This document shows, one piece after another, positions 35,432-45,481 of a stretch of DNA of 64,000 nucleotides. Location of the stretch: assembly GCF_005116445.1 (NCBI RefSeq), contig NZ_SWBQ01000001.1, positions 620,001-684,000 of the forward strand. Reading direction: 5' to 3'. Numbering within the stretch: position 1 is the first letter of the stretch; the number at the start of each line of letters is the position of its first letter. The translations under genes were made by a program, and so were the position numbers. The notes under the pieces are model-generated. The model searched no databases. It saw only the letters and a list, made by a program, of their open reading frames with translations, and was not told where the DNA came from. This DNA is from Pedobacter frigoris. Its GTDB lineage: Bacteria > Bacteroidota > Bacteroidia > Sphingobacteriales > Sphingobacteriaceae.

Positions 35432-37417
35432 TTAAATTTTCTTTAGTACAATTTGCTCTGCCTGTTTCCTTACTATATTTTTAAACAACTCTTTCAAGTC
35501 ATAATACTCTTCAGCTGTAAATACCGGTTTTTTAACAGTGATCTTGCTATTTAGCATGATCCTGTTGTCTTCAGCGGCAAACATGAATGTAAATGCCGCA
35601 GTTTCATCCGGAAGAATGATTTTTTCGTTCTTAGGCATTTTATCCAGTTGATAATCTTTTGGGAATTCAATGGTCATGCGGAAAATTTCTTCCGATGGAA
35701 AACCAAAATCAACAGGAAATTTTCTTTCTTCCAGTTTAAAAGGATTTTCCTTAGTTCTTTCAAATAAAAGCGGTGTAAAATAGGCCAGATTGCCCGCTTC
35801 TTCCACATTATCCTCAATTTCTACATCCATTGATTCAATAAGCGGTTCCGAAGGGTTATTCAGGTTGGTGACCTCGTAATTCTTGATGCCCAGACCCGGT
35901 TTATCCGATTTGTAATCTTTTAAAAAGTCTGTTTCATTGGCGGCAGACAGGTATTGATCTCTTCTTGCCAAACCTTCATAGTTTGATGAAGAAAGGTACA
36001 GCTTTCCGGACAGCTTATGCTCATTGTCCATGGTCAGCACATAATTGATGTTTTTCTTGCTGATTTTATTGTCATCAGTGGATACCCATTGTGCAGATTC
36101 GTTTTCCAGGTCTACCTGTAGGCCCTGATGGTTCAGATTAGAATAACTGATCAGATCAACACAATGGTTTTTATCTGTAGCATCCAGCATCACAACATTT
36201 TCGCCAATTTTAGCACCTACAATTACATTGTTAAATGCAGTAAGCATCGGCAATCCGGGATGCGCTCCATTGTCTCTTGTACTGATCAGTATAAGAGAGG
36301 CCGCTATATCCGCTTCTTTCAATAAGGCGTAAAGACATAAATTAATGTCTGCCGAGTTGCCCGCTTTCTTTTCAAAAATAGCTTTAGGATTAGTTTCAGA
36401 CGTGTAAAGCTCTGTTTCCTTGTTCCACTTTATGTTATTTTTCACATAATTGAAAATCGATACCAGCATGCTGTCTTTATTGCTCTGGTCACCTTTTATC
36501 TGTCCCTTTAAAAGGCTTTTTATAAAACTTTTCTTATCTACAAACTGCCCGAACTTCTCTTCAGTTTTTAATCCGGCTACAAGCTTAGGCCACGTGGTTG
36601 TAAATTCCTTATAAGCTTCACCTGGAACAGTGATAGAGGTCAGTTCAAAGTTTACCCTGCTTACATAATCCTGCATGGTGGTAATGAAGCTTTCCTTTTT
36701 TAGACCAGGAGCATTTTCAACTATAAAGTTATATTGTCTGCAATTGAGCGTAGCGCCGTTGAAACTCTGGTTTACATTTTCTTGTGTGGGGTTTAAGAAC
36801 AGAAAGCCATTTGCATTCTGACGGTACCTGTAATACTCAGGAATAGTAGCGGTAAATTCGGAATACAGTGTTGGAATGTCCCTTTGGAAATACCAGGGAC
36901 GAAGCGTAAAAATAAAGTCAGATATAATTTTGTATTTGTATTCAATGATAGATCCTTCTTTTACATTAGGTAATGCAAACTTTTTAAGTGTAAAGTTTTT
37001 ATCCTGTTTTTCGGTAAACTTCGCATCCTTGTTGATTTTGCTGGTTACAATTTTCCCGTTTTCAAGATTGTAGGTAGCTGCATCTAACTGGTCGAGCGAA
37101 GTCCCGTTTCCCTGGCTCTTATAAAACTGGAGTTCCAGGTTTCCATAATCATATCCGTTTTTGTTGATGATCTTATAACGGGTATGTCGGTCCTGAACAT
37201 ATACAAGACCCTTAGCAGTGAAGTCAAAATAACCTTTTCCCACATCAAACAATACTACTGCTGATGCCGCTGAATCTACACCGCTAACTTTGGTGTCAAA
37301 TTCAGTGAGGTCAACTTTTCCGTACTTAAATACTTTGTGGTTTACTTTTACTTGCTGGGCATAGCTAGTACATGCCAGTAAAAACAGGCTTAACAGGAGC
37401 GCATTTATTTTAATCAT
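35432..37417 (-). CDS. Exported DUF3857 protein with a degenerate transglutaminase core
   Basis: This 661-residue paralogue of the next gene has a signal peptide (residues 1-20, ending TSYAQ) and the same domain order. At the nucleophile position it reads GNSADINLCL, so Ser replaces Cys near residue 355, and the His position reads FNNVIVG. The acidic position is kept (MLDATDKN). It is therefore probably non-catalytic, a binding or partner protein for the intact paralogue in the same operon. Confidence 0.85.
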   Translation of the reverse strand: MIKINALLLSLFLLACTSYAQQVKVNHKVFKYGKVDLTEFDTKVSGVDSAASAVVLFDVGKGYFDFTAKGLVYVQDRHTRYKIINKNGYDYGNLELQFYKSQGNGTSLDQLDAATYNLENGKIVTSKINKDAKFTEKQDKNFTLKKFALPNVKEGSIIEYKYKIISDFIFTLRPWYFQRDIPTLYSEFTATIPEYYRYRQNANGFLFLNPTQENVNQSFNGATLNCRQYNFIVENAPGLKKESFITTMQDYVSRVNFELTSITVPGEAYKEFTTTWPKLVAGLKTEEKFGQFVDKKSFIKSLLKGQIKGDQSNKDSMLVSIFNYVKNNIKWNKETELYTSETNPKAIFEKKAGNSADINLCLYALLKEADIAASLILISTRDNGAHPGLPMLTAFNNVIVGAKIGENVVMLDATDKNHCVDLISYSNLNHQGLQVDLENESAQWVSTDDNKISKKNINYVLTMDNEHKLSGKLYLSSSNYEGLARRDQYLSAANETDFLKDYKSDKPGLGIKNYEVTNLNNPSEPLIESMDVEIEDNVEEAGNLAYFTPLLFERTKENPFKLEERKFPVDFGFPSEEIFRMTIEFPKDYQLDKMPKNEKIILPDETAAFTFMFAAEDNRIMLNSKITVKKPVFTAEEYYDLKELFKNIVRKQAEQIVLKKI

Positions 37418-37533
37418 CGAGGCTGTAATTTAGATTATGCAATAATAGCATATATCCTGAAAAGAAAAAAGACTAAAATCCTCATCATTTTATATATTGC
37501 AATACAAGTAATTACCTAATAGAACAATATTAA

Positions 37534-39033
37534 ATGAGATTCCTTTTAAAATGCCTGCTGCTGATTGCGCTCTGCCAATCCACGCCTATAAAACTCCAGG
37601 CACAGATCAACGCTGTTATTCCCGGAGATTTTGCTGACCCCTCGATTATTAAAAAAGGAAATCAATATTATGCCGTAGGCACCTCTTCAGAATGGGCACC
37701 TCATTTCCCTATATTCCAATCCGCTAATCTGAAAAACTGGAAACAGGTAGGCTATGTGTTTGATAAAGCACCGGAATGGACAACTGGCTCTTTTTGGGCG
37801 CCGGAATATTATTATCACAACAACACTTATTTTATCTACTACAGTGCCAGACGCAAAAAGGACAATGCCTCCTACATTGGCGTCGCCACCTCTCCATATC
37901 CCGACCGGGGTTTCAAAGACCATGGAGTGATCATCGAGCACAGCAAGGAATCTATAGATGCGTTTGTTTACAATGACAACGGACAACTGTACATTACATT
38001 CAAGGCTTATGGTCTTGATGGCCGGCCTATCGAAATAATGGGCAGCAAGCTGTCTGCTGATGGATTGAAGCTGGAAGGCGAGTTGTTCACCATGCTAAAA
38101 GATGAAAAGGGCATAGGCCTGGAAGGACAAAGCTTTTTGAAGAAAGACAATTATTATTATATGTTCTATTCTGCCGGCAATTGCTGCGGAAGTAACTGCG
38201 ATTATAACACAAGGATAGCCAGGTCAAAGACTTTCAAAGGGCCTTATGAAGATTATGAAAATAATCCGGTGCTAAAAGAAAATGAAGACTGGAAGTGCTC
38301 CGGACACGGTACTTTTGTAAATACACCGGATCATAAAACTTATTATCTATACCATGCCTATAACAAACAGAGCTCTGTTTACACAGGCCGACAAGGATTA
38401 CTTGCCGAATTGATATGGCCAGGCACGAACGCATGGCCGGTATTTAAAACAGAAACTTCAGGTACTCAGCCCGCAAATATCAAAGATGATTTTAAGGCCA
38501 AAATGCCGGCTGTATATTGGCAATGGGATTTCAGAAACTCAAACCCAGTAGTCAAACAGCTTAAAGGCAATCTGCATCTATCAGGAATCACGAAAGAAGA
38601 TTACCTTACTGGTATTGCGTACACCGTTCGCCCTGTTTCTACAAATTACGAAATCACTACTACAGTTGTCAACCACAATGATGCCCAAAAAGGATTAGTA
38701 ATCTATGGTGATGCCAATGCTGCAATCGGAGTTGGGACAGTGGGCAACAAGGTCGAATTCTGGATGGTTAAAGATAAAAAAAGAACAGTCCTGGCTTCGG
38801 AGGGAATCAGCAGTGCCGGTCCGGTTGAATTAAAACTGGAAGTACAGCCAGACTTCATTTGCAGGGTTTATTTTAAACAGTCGCAAAAGGACTGGAGATC
38901 ACTCACAGCAGCGCAAGCCCCATCTGTAAACTTCCTTCCTCCCTGGGACAGGAGCCCGAGGATTGGTTTGAACTTCAAAGGTTCGGCCAATCAGGAAGCA
39001 CAGTTTTCTTCATTTCAATTGATCAATAAGTAA
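37534..39033 (+). CDS. Exported glycoside hydrolase family 43 enzyme
   Basis: The 499-residue protein has a signal peptide (about 1-24, ending LQAQ) and a five-bladed GH43 propeller. The general base is Asp35 (GDFADPSII), the pKa-modulating Asp is in ESIDAFVY, and the acid Glu is in GLEGQSFL. A C-terminal beta-sandwich follows at about 315-499. GH43 members cleave arabinofuranosyl or xylosyl linkages; exact specificity cannot be read. It is followed 2 bp later by a DoxX-like gene. Confidence 0.9.
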   Translation: MRFLLKCLLLIALCQSTPIKLQAQINAVIPGDFADPSIIKKGNQYYAVGTSSEWAPHFPIFQSANLKNWKQVGYVFDKAPEWTTGSFWAPEYYYHNNTYFIYYSARRKKDNASYIGVATSPYPDRGFKDHGVIIEHSKESIDAFVYNDNGQLYITFKAYGLDGRPIEIMGSKLSADGLKLEGELFTMLKDEKGIGLEGQSFLKKDNYYYMFYSAGNCCGSNCDYNTRIARSKTFKGPYEDYENNPVLKENEDWKCSGHGTFVNTPDHKTYYLYHAYNKQSSVYTGRQGLLAELIWPGTNAWPVFKTETSGTQPANIKDDFKAKMPAVYWQWDFRNSNPVVKQLKGNLHLSGITKEDYLTGIAYTVRPVSTNYEITTTVVNHNDAQKGLVIYGDANAAIGVGTVGNKVEFWMVKDKKRTVLASEGISSAGPVELKLEVQPDFICRVYFKQSQKDWRSLTAAQAPSVNFLPPWDRSPRIGLNFKGSANQEAQFSSFQLINK

Positions 39034-39035
39034 TT

Positions 39036-40295
39036 ATGAGAGCATGGACCCCGGTTCAAAGGTTATCCTTTAGATTTGTCTTCATCCTGTTTATCCTGTT
39101 CACCTTATTTGTAAATAACGGAGCCTATCCACTGTTTTATGTCCTGATGCAGTTCGTTACCGAGCTAATGCATCAATTTATTCCATGGGTAGGGAAATAC
39201 GTGCTTAAACTGCCTTACGAAATCACAGAATTTACAGGGGGGAGCGGAGATACTACCTATGATTACGTGGTGTTGTTGTTTATCACCACCATTGCCGTTA
39301 CGGGCACTATAATCTGGACTGTGCTCGACAGAAAAAGCCTGAACTATCCAAGGCTGTATTACTGGCTTACCGTTGCCGTGCGTTTTTATGTAGGAATCAT
39401 GCTGTTCAATTATGGAATGGTCAAAGTGATTAAACTGCAGTTCCCTTCCCCAGGAATCTCCCGTTTGATGATGCCTTATGGTGAGTCATCTCCAATGGGA
39501 CTTGCATGGACCTTCATGGGCTTTTCAAAAGGGTACAACCTCTTTATGGGATTTGCAGAAGTAATGGCTTTGTTGCTGTTGTTCAGGCGGACGGTCACAC
39601 TGGGTGCATTGATTTGTTTTGCTGTTACAGCCAATGTGATGGCGATCAACTATTTCTATGATGTGCCGGTCAAGATTGTCTCTACAGCCCTGTTCCTGAT
39701 GAGCGCCTTTCTGCTGGCGCCCAATGCTATAAAATTCTACCGGTTGCTGATCAAGGGTGAAGCTGTGGCACTCCGTAAGTTCAATGCTCCCGAAATTCAA
39801 AAACGCTGGCTGTACGTCACCAAGTACAGTGTCAAATACATCATCCTCTTTTTGGCTGTAATAATGCCCATTTACGGGCTGCTTCAATCGCGAAAAATGT
39901 ATGGCGATGCCGCAGCAAAATCACCTTTGTATGGAGCTTACGACGTAAAGCAATTTATAAGGAACAGCAAGGCTATGGCTATTGGCGATGATGATGCATT
40001 CCAATGGAAACAGCTCAGGATGGAAGGAGTGGATAAATCGTCCATTATGTTCATGAACGACGCCATCGAGTTCCATTCCATAAAGACTGATACGAAAACT
40101 AAAAAGATCAGCATCGCTTTCAATGAAGATCCCGACTCGACCCATATCCTGAAATACGTACTTCCAAATCCAGATAGCCTGGTGCTCTCTGGAAAAATAT
40201 ATGATGATTCTGTAAGGATAGCACTTAAAAAGAAGCACTTTATCCTTACAGAAAGAGGCTTTCACTGGATCAACGAAAAACCTTACAGCAGATAG
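39036..40295 (+). CDS. DoxX-like integral membrane protein
   Basis: The 419-residue protein has about eight hydrophobic segments (for example LSFRFVFILFILFTLFV and YVVLLFITTIAVTGTIIW). The central region VRFYVGIMLFNYGMVKVIKLQ is DoxX-like. A soluble C-terminal domain of about 110 residues (from about 310) follows. It is probably an inner-membrane protein of unknown function, co-transcribed with GH43. The combination does not suggest an obvious pathway. It is convergent with the S41 peptidase gene. Confidence 0.75.
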   Translation: MRAWTPVQRLSFRFVFILFILFTLFVNNGAYPLFYVLMQFVTELMHQFIPWVGKYVLKLPYEITEFTGGSGDTTYDYVVLLFITTIAVTGTIIWTVLDRKSLNYPRLYYWLTVAVRFYVGIMLFNYGMVKVIKLQFPSPGISRLMMPYGESSPMGLAWTFMGFSKGYNLFMGFAEVMALLLLFRRTVTLGALICFAVTANVMAINYFYDVPVKIVSTALFLMSAFLLAPNAIKFYRLLIKGEAVALRKFNAPEIQKRWLYVTKYSVKYIILFLAVIMPIYGLLQSRKMYGDAAAKSPLYGAYDVKQFIRNSKAMAIGDDDAFQWKQLRMEGVDKSSIMFMNDAIEFHSIKTDTKTKKISIAFNEDPDSTHILKYVLPNPDSLVLSGKIYDDSVRIALKKKHFILTERGFHWINEKPYSR

Positions 40296-40296
40296 T

Positions 40297-42543
40297 TTAT
40301 TTTAATAATTCCAAAGCCTTTTCAAGGTATTCGTCCCTGCCCTCAGTTATGCCCTTAATGGTTTGGTCTACCAACACGTCAGGTTGTATCCCCAGGCCAT
40401 GCAACTCTCCACCATCCTGCAGCTTCACCTTCATCCCGGTAAAGCTGAGGTTATAACCTCCCGGAAGGTTGAAAGGATTGATGTTTCCATTTGCGCCCGC
40501 TGTCGGTTGCCCCACTATGGTGGCCAGTTTATAACCCTTAATGAAACCCATGTAACTTTCTGCATAACTAATCGAGCCACCACCCGTCAGGAAAATCACT
40601 TTGGCACTAATGTGCGGGGTCTTTACAGGCATGTTCCAGCCCATACCTTCATAGCTTACTTTTTCATAATCAGGATGGGTGATGCGTGGTACAAACATCC
40701 ACTTATTGGAGTCCTGTACCGTCAGCAGGTGGGAGATGAGCTCATGATTTCCTTTAGGATAGCCTCTCAGGTCGCATACCAGCCCTTTCGCCTGTGCCAG
40801 TTCAGGCATCATTGCGGTGATTTCCTTCATTTCGGTATTGCCTATGTTTACGTAATAGATCCCGTCCTTTAGTTTTTTGATCGTAATGGTATCCCGAGAA
40901 TTTCTGTAACCCTTCCTGACGAGGCGAACCGCTTTTTCAGCTTCTCCGGAACGTTTGATTTTAAGCAGCATTTCCGTATCCTTGTTGCCGTTAAAAAGGA
41001 CAGACTGGGCAATAGCATTCTTATACTGTTCTGAACCAGATACTTCTTTCTTAAGGTCTGCAAAACGCTTCATTGCCGCGATGCCGTCAATAGAGATCAC
41101 CTCGTCTCCGGCCTTTAAGGGCAACTGCTCAGCAGGATCTTTAACGTCATCTACTTTACTGATGACGATCTTACCCTCTGCAAGCACTGCGCCAGCAGGT
41201 ATAGAGAAATAATCCTGGCTTCCATAATTTAAACGTACATGCCCGTCTTTCAGCTTCTCCGTCATCACACGTAATACACTCGCAAAACGCTCTTTATCAG
41301 TTGCCTCATATGCTGCGCGCAAGTTTGCAGGCAGTTCTTTGTCCCACTGGAGTTTCGCTTCCTCTTTATAAGGGAAGAAATGCTGGAATGCATTCCAGGC
41401 TACCGCCACTGCTGAGAACCTCACATAAAGGTCGTTTGCTGTCATCGGCGGCTTTACGGTTTGATCTATCTTGTCTTTCAACTGCTGTAGCTGGGCTGCA
41501 TTCGCAACAGGATAGGTGGTGCTGTCAGTCCCCATCAGTACCAGCGGTACTACGCAGGAGAGTCCATTGCCAATATTTTTGATGAAATACTCACCGAAGG
41601 CCGGTTTGTCATCAAAGATGGTGGTCAGCATTTTGCTTTCCGAAATGTCGGCGATCAGCAAGGCCTTTTGTCCTTCCACTTTGGTGTCTTTCACCTGCAT
41701 ATAGCTGTATCCTGCCGACCCTGTATTCCAGCCTGCAGTGTTTTCTGCTTCAAAAGAATGATTGCCAACAGGTATGGCTGTCCATTTTCCACCAGTTTCC
41801 ACCTCAAGGCTAAAGTTATCGATCCACAGTTTCCCATCGCCAACGAGGAATGCCCCGAAGACCATCTCTTTTGCTTCCTGGTCTACCGTTCCGCTGATTT
41901 CATAAGCTTTCCAATCCTTCAGTTTAACAGGTCTGCTGTCCATATTGTCAAAGAAGCCCCTTTTATCTCCTTCACAATCTATCCTCATCCACATCTGACC
42001 TTGTCCTGAAGTAACTTCTGTTTTCATCCAGCCCCTGAGTCTAAATTTCTTGCCCCGATATGCGGTGGCATCCACAAAAGAGGTCGCGACTGCAAACCTC
42101 GCCCGTTTGGGATCCCTTATTTTAATCGGTCTGTTGGTACGGATGCTCTTGTAAAGACCATCCTGATTGCCCATACCGTAGTGTTGCCAGGTGATTTCTT
42201 TCAGGTCCTGCTTATTCGGCGGAGTAATGCTTTTTACATCAAAATCCTTTGCAGCAGCAGTACTAACGATGTACACCGAAGGCGCTATGGGATTAAATAA
42301 GGCATTCAGTTTCTGATTCAATACCTGTGTGTTTGTCGCATTTTCTACCTCTTTGTTGCCATAGTAGAGGAAATTGTCCCAGTTCACAGCAGCTGCTTCT
42401 TCTGATGGATGAAAATACCTTACGTAGCCATACAATTTGGCAAAGCTTTCTAAATTGGCAATTTGTTTGTCTTTGCTGACTTGCTGGGCCTGTAGCTGCA
42501 CGGTGGCAGCCAGGAGCAATAGGAGTGATAAGCGTTTTTTCAT
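40297..42543 (-). CDS. Exported S41-family serine peptidase
   Basis: The 748-residue protein has a signal peptide (MKKRLSLLLLLAATVQLQAQ). An N-terminal region of about 330 residues contains a carbohydrate-binding-like beta domain, a PDZ-like segment sits near LPLKAGDEVISIDG, and the tail-specific peptidase core carries the nucleophile Ser in GGGSISYAES and the following GQPTAGANG. It is periplasmic or lipid-attached at the surface. It stands alone on the minus strand. Confidence 0.88.
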   Translation of the reverse strand: MKKRLSLLLLLAATVQLQAQQVSKDKQIANLESFAKLYGYVRYFHPSEEAAAVNWDNFLYYGNKEVENATNTQVLNQKLNALFNPIAPSVYIVSTAAAKDFDVKSITPPNKQDLKEITWQHYGMGNQDGLYKSIRTNRPIKIRDPKRARFAVATSFVDATAYRGKKFRLRGWMKTEVTSGQGQMWMRIDCEGDKRGFFDNMDSRPVKLKDWKAYEISGTVDQEAKEMVFGAFLVGDGKLWIDNFSLEVETGGKWTAIPVGNHSFEAENTAGWNTGSAGYSYMQVKDTKVEGQKALLIADISESKMLTTIFDDKPAFGEYFIKNIGNGLSCVVPLVLMGTDSTTYPVANAAQLQQLKDKIDQTVKPPMTANDLYVRFSAVAVAWNAFQHFFPYKEEAKLQWDKELPANLRAAYEATDKERFASVLRVMTEKLKDGHVRLNYGSQDYFSIPAGAVLAEGKIVISKVDDVKDPAEQLPLKAGDEVISIDGIAAMKRFADLKKEVSGSEQYKNAIAQSVLFNGNKDTEMLLKIKRSGEAEKAVRLVRKGYRNSRDTITIKKLKDGIYYVNIGNTEMKEITAMMPELAQAKGLVCDLRGYPKGNHELISHLLTVQDSNKWMFVPRITHPDYEKVSYEGMGWNMPVKTPHISAKVIFLTGGGSISYAESYMGFIKGYKLATIVGQPTAGANGNINPFNLPGGYNLSFTGMKVKLQDGGELHGLGIQPDVLVDQTIKGITEGRDEYLEKALELLK

Positions 42544-42674
42544 AAGTATTTAATTTGTTTTTCTCGACTTTAAAAGAATGTCATAAAACTAGGGATTATA
42601 CTATTGAATCAAAAGACATTAACATTCTTTAACAGCTGACACTGATAGCTAATTATTATAGAACTTGACTGAAA

Positions 42675-43307
42675 TTAAAGCAAGCCCTGTTGGTTGGCAA
42701 TGCTGATCAGTTCAGCTACGTTTTTTGCCTTTAGCTTTTGCAATATATTTTTCCGGTGATTTTCTACTGTAAACTTGCTTAGGAAAAGCAGTTCGGCAAT
42801 GTGAGGCGTAGTGGCGCCATGGGCAATTAACTTCAGGATTTCGGTTTCTCTCTTTGTGAGTCTGGTCAGCCTGTTTTCTTTTAATTGCGCCTGTGTAAGA
42901 ATATCATTAATGGCCTTACTAAATGTGATCCTGCCATTTAACGCTTCATCAATGCAAAGCAAAAGTTCATCTATCGAAGCATCTTTTAGCACATATCCAC
43001 TTGCACCATTTTCCAGCATTTTCATAATGCCGCTCCGTTCCTGATGGTTACTAAAGGCAAGCACTATAGTTGCCGGTGATATGTTTTTTATTTCTTTACA
43101 TAAATCCATACCATCTATACCCGGTAATACAATATCCAAAAGCACAATTTTAACAGGATTGGTCTGTAAGAAAGGAATAAAATCCTCGCCATTGGTAAAA
43201 CTTCCAATGAGGTCAAATTTTTCTTTCTTCATTAAAAGTTTTGTCAACCCCTCAATAATAATCGGATGGTCGTCTACAATGGCAAGGGTAGGTTTAGATG
43301 GTAACAT
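42675..43307 (-). CDS. NarL/LuxR-family response regulator
   Basis: The 210-residue protein has a receiver with VDDHP and phosphoacceptor Asp58 (VLLDIVLPG) and a C-terminal LuxR helix-turn-helix (about 145-205, LTKRETEILKLIAHGATTPHIAELL). It overlaps the upstream histidine kinase gene by 14 nt and is clearly its partner. Targets are unknown. Confidence 0.95.
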   Translation of the reverse strand: MLPSKPTLAIVDDHPIIIEGLTKLLMKKEKFDLIGSFTNGEDFIPFLQTNPVKIVLLDIVLPGIDGMDLCKEIKNISPATIVLAFSNHQERSGIMKMLENGASGYVLKDASIDELLLCIDEALNGRITFSKAINDILTQAQLKENRLTRLTKRETEILKLIAHGATTPHIAELLFLSKFTVENHRKNILQKLKAKNVAELISIANQQGLL

Positions 43308-45306
43308 GCAGCTCTATATTTATTGAAGTACCTTGTTCGTTCTCTTTTGATAAAATTTCTATAGTTCCATTTAAATGTTCAACCCGGCTTTTGATGTTCT
43401 TAAGCCCAATACCCTGGTTTTTTACCGGAGTGTCAACATTAAAACCCTTGCCGTCATCGTCAATAGTAATGAAAAATACATCGTCACTTTGCGTGCATTG
43501 CAAAAGTATATTTTTGGCATCGGCATGTTTAACCGCATTGGCCAATGCCTCTTGTACTATGCGATAAATCGTAATTTGTTCCTGGACAGGTAATTCGTTC
43601 TTTATGTTCAGCCACTGGAACACTACATCCAGGTTTTGTGTGCTCAGCGTGTCACATAAATCACGTAGCGCAGCTTCGAGGCCCAGTTTTAAAAGCATTC
43701 CGGGTATCATATTATGAGCTATACGCCTAAGTTCTGTTATTGCGTTTTCCAACTGGAGCACCACGTTACCAAGTTCCGCATCAGTATTGTCGTTCTTTTC
43801 CTGGGTATAGTGAAGTAAATTGACTTTAGCGGTGGACAGCATTCCGCCCAGACCATCGTGCAAGTCGCGGGCCACGCGGTTTTGTTCATCCTCCTTGGTG
43901 TTCAGCATTACTTGCACCATATCTATCTGCTTTTGTCTTTCGATATCTGTCAATTGTTGTTGATGGTTTAATTCTTTTTGCGCAGCCAGCTTTTTACTGT
44001 TTCTGTAAAATAGCCAGCCCAAAATAGCAATCGCCAGTAAAAACAAACTAATCAAGCCCAATAGCCAGCTTAACAGGCGGTTCTGTTTGATTTTATAATT
44101 GGCATTTTCGTTTTCCGCATGCAGGGATAGAATTTTCTTTTCCTTCTCTGCAGTTTTGTATTTTATTTCCAGGTTACTGACATCCGTTTTCAATTTGCTT
44201 TCGTTTAAACTATCTCCCAGGATTTTACTTTTTTTCAACCAGGTATAGGCCTTGACCATATCGCCTGTTGTATGGTAAAGGCTGGCCAGGGCATTAAATG
44301 TTTTTAATCGGTTTTGGGTTAAAGAGTATGTCTCTTTTTGTGTCACTAAACCCGTTAAAATTTTTTCCGCTTCAGGATAACGTTTTTGTTCAACGAGAAT
44401 GGTGTGCTTATCGAAAGCGATTTCCTGCAGGGAATAATTATCATCTAATTCTCTCGCCAGTTTAATTCCCTCATCGGCATGCGCTATTGCTTTTTGATAC
44501 TGTTTGGTAGCTACAAAATAGGTAGTAGCACATTTATAGTAGTCAAGCAGAAATATCTCTATGCGATACTGGGAAGCAATGTTTTTTGATTTGTCGAGCA
44601 CTGTTTTGGCTAAATCCAGATACTTTTTGGATAACTTGTAGTTTTCCAGACCGAAATAGTTGTCTGATGCAGTCAGGTAAGCATTTACCAGTAAAAAATA
44701 TTGACTCCGGGGGGCGTTTTGAAAGAGCTCAATGCCTTGGTTCAGATAGGGGATTGCTTTGTTGTACTGCTTTAAATTCATAAAAATCGCAGCTATTGAA
44801 ATATATTCAGTTCCCAGCCATATTTTGTCGCCTGCCTTTTTCGATAATGGGAGCACGTGATTGATCAGTGCATCTAAGGCGCCTCTATGGTCATCCTGAT
44901 GTTGTTGTACCAAGGCGTAGTTATGCCATGCCCCGGCCCGTTCCTGATAGGCTTCTTTGGTCTTGAAAACAGAAAGTCCCTTGTCGGCCTTTAGAAAATT
45001 GATCTCACTTTTGGCATCGTCTATCCCTAAATAATAATTTCCTAAATAAGAATAGTAGAACGCTTTCATGAAAGGGTATTTATCGCCCAGAACCTTTCCC
45101 TTTTCCAGATAAGCTCTTGCTTTGGCTGTGTCCTGCTCTCTCCAATAATCAGATAGGAGAAAGTAATTTCTGGCCTTTATACTGTCAGACTTGGTTATTT
45201 TAATCAATTGATTTAGACTGTCGAGATATCTGTCAGGGGCAGGAGATTGCGCATCGCTCTTGATAGCTATCAGAAGAAGAACTAAGCTGAAATAATAGGT
45301 TTTCAT
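43294..45306 (-). CDS. TPR-containing sensor histidine kinase (NarX/DesK type)
   Basis: From the ATG at 45306 the protein has 670 residues with a clean signal peptide (MKTYYFSLVLLLIAIKSDAQ); an upstream ATG at 45357 would add a basic lead. The periplasmic part (about 25-375) is six or more TPR-like repeats. A membrane segment (LLSWLLGLISLFLLAIAILG), a coiled coil, a HisKA_3 domain (ARDLHDGLGGML) and an HATPase domain (IDDDGKGFNV) follow. TPR sensors of this kind are common in Bacteroidetes. The ligand is unknown. Confidence 0.93.
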   Translation of the reverse strand: MKTYYFSLVLLLIAIKSDAQSPAPDRYLDSLNQLIKITKSDSIKARNYFLLSDYWREQDTAKARAYLEKGKVLGDKYPFMKAFYYSYLGNYYLGIDDAKSEINFLKADKGLSVFKTKEAYQERAGAWHNYALVQQHQDDHRGALDALINHVLPLSKKAGDKIWLGTEYISIAAIFMNLKQYNKAIPYLNQGIELFQNAPRSQYFLLVNAYLTASDNYFGLENYKLSKKYLDLAKTVLDKSKNIASQYRIEIFLLDYYKCATTYFVATKQYQKAIAHADEGIKLARELDDNYSLQEIAFDKHTILVEQKRYPEAEKILTGLVTQKETYSLTQNRLKTFNALASLYHTTGDMVKAYTWLKKSKILGDSLNESKLKTDVSNLEIKYKTAEKEKKILSLHAENENANYKIKQNRLLSWLLGLISLFLLAIAILGWLFYRNSKKLAAQKELNHQQQLTDIERQKQIDMVQVMLNTKEDEQNRVARDLHDGLGGMLSTAKVNLLHYTQEKNDNTDAELGNVVLQLENAITELRRIAHNMIPGMLLKLGLEAALRDLCDTLSTQNLDVVFQWLNIKNELPVQEQITIYRIVQEALANAVKHADAKNILLQCTQSDDVFFITIDDDGKGFNVDTPVKNQGIGLKNIKSRVEHLNGTIEILSKENEQGTSINIELHVTI

Positions 45307-45430
45307 GGGTAGGTAGGGTGTAATAATGATTTTTTGTCTCCTGATAAGGTTAAGCATAATCTGCAGTTTATGGAAATAAAATGTGAAATATAGCTGTTTA
45401 CAGCTATATAAGAATGACTGCTTGTAGTTA

Positions 45431-45461
45431 TTGCGCTGCCTGTTTTGGGGAGGTAACTTTG
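45431..45461 (+). promoter_or_regulatory. Promoter of the small exported-protein operon
   Basis: TTG at 45431-45433, a 20-nt spacer and TAACTTTG at 45454-45461 match the Bacteroidetes consensus. The ATG at 45482 follows after 20 nt. Confidence 0.6.
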
Positions 45462-45481
45462 AATACCTTAAAACTCAAACT

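Noticed and set aside
39525..40265. Minus-strand frames of 114-120 codons opposite the DoxX-like gene.
   Set aside because: Shadow frames of a clear membrane protein; composition (Gln/His-rich) is unlike a real protein.
40363..40872. A 169-codon open frame on the plus strand opposite the S41 peptidase gene.
   Set aside because: It lies wholly inside a well-supported gene, has no recognisable domain, and is explained by codon use of the opposite strand.
43298..43567. 89-codon plus-strand frame opposite the kinase end.
   Set aside because: Antisense shadow of the HATPase domain.
45307..45357. Seventeen-residue N-terminal extension of the TPR sensor kinase.
   Set aside because: The ATG at 45306 gives a clean signal peptide; the extension would bury it.
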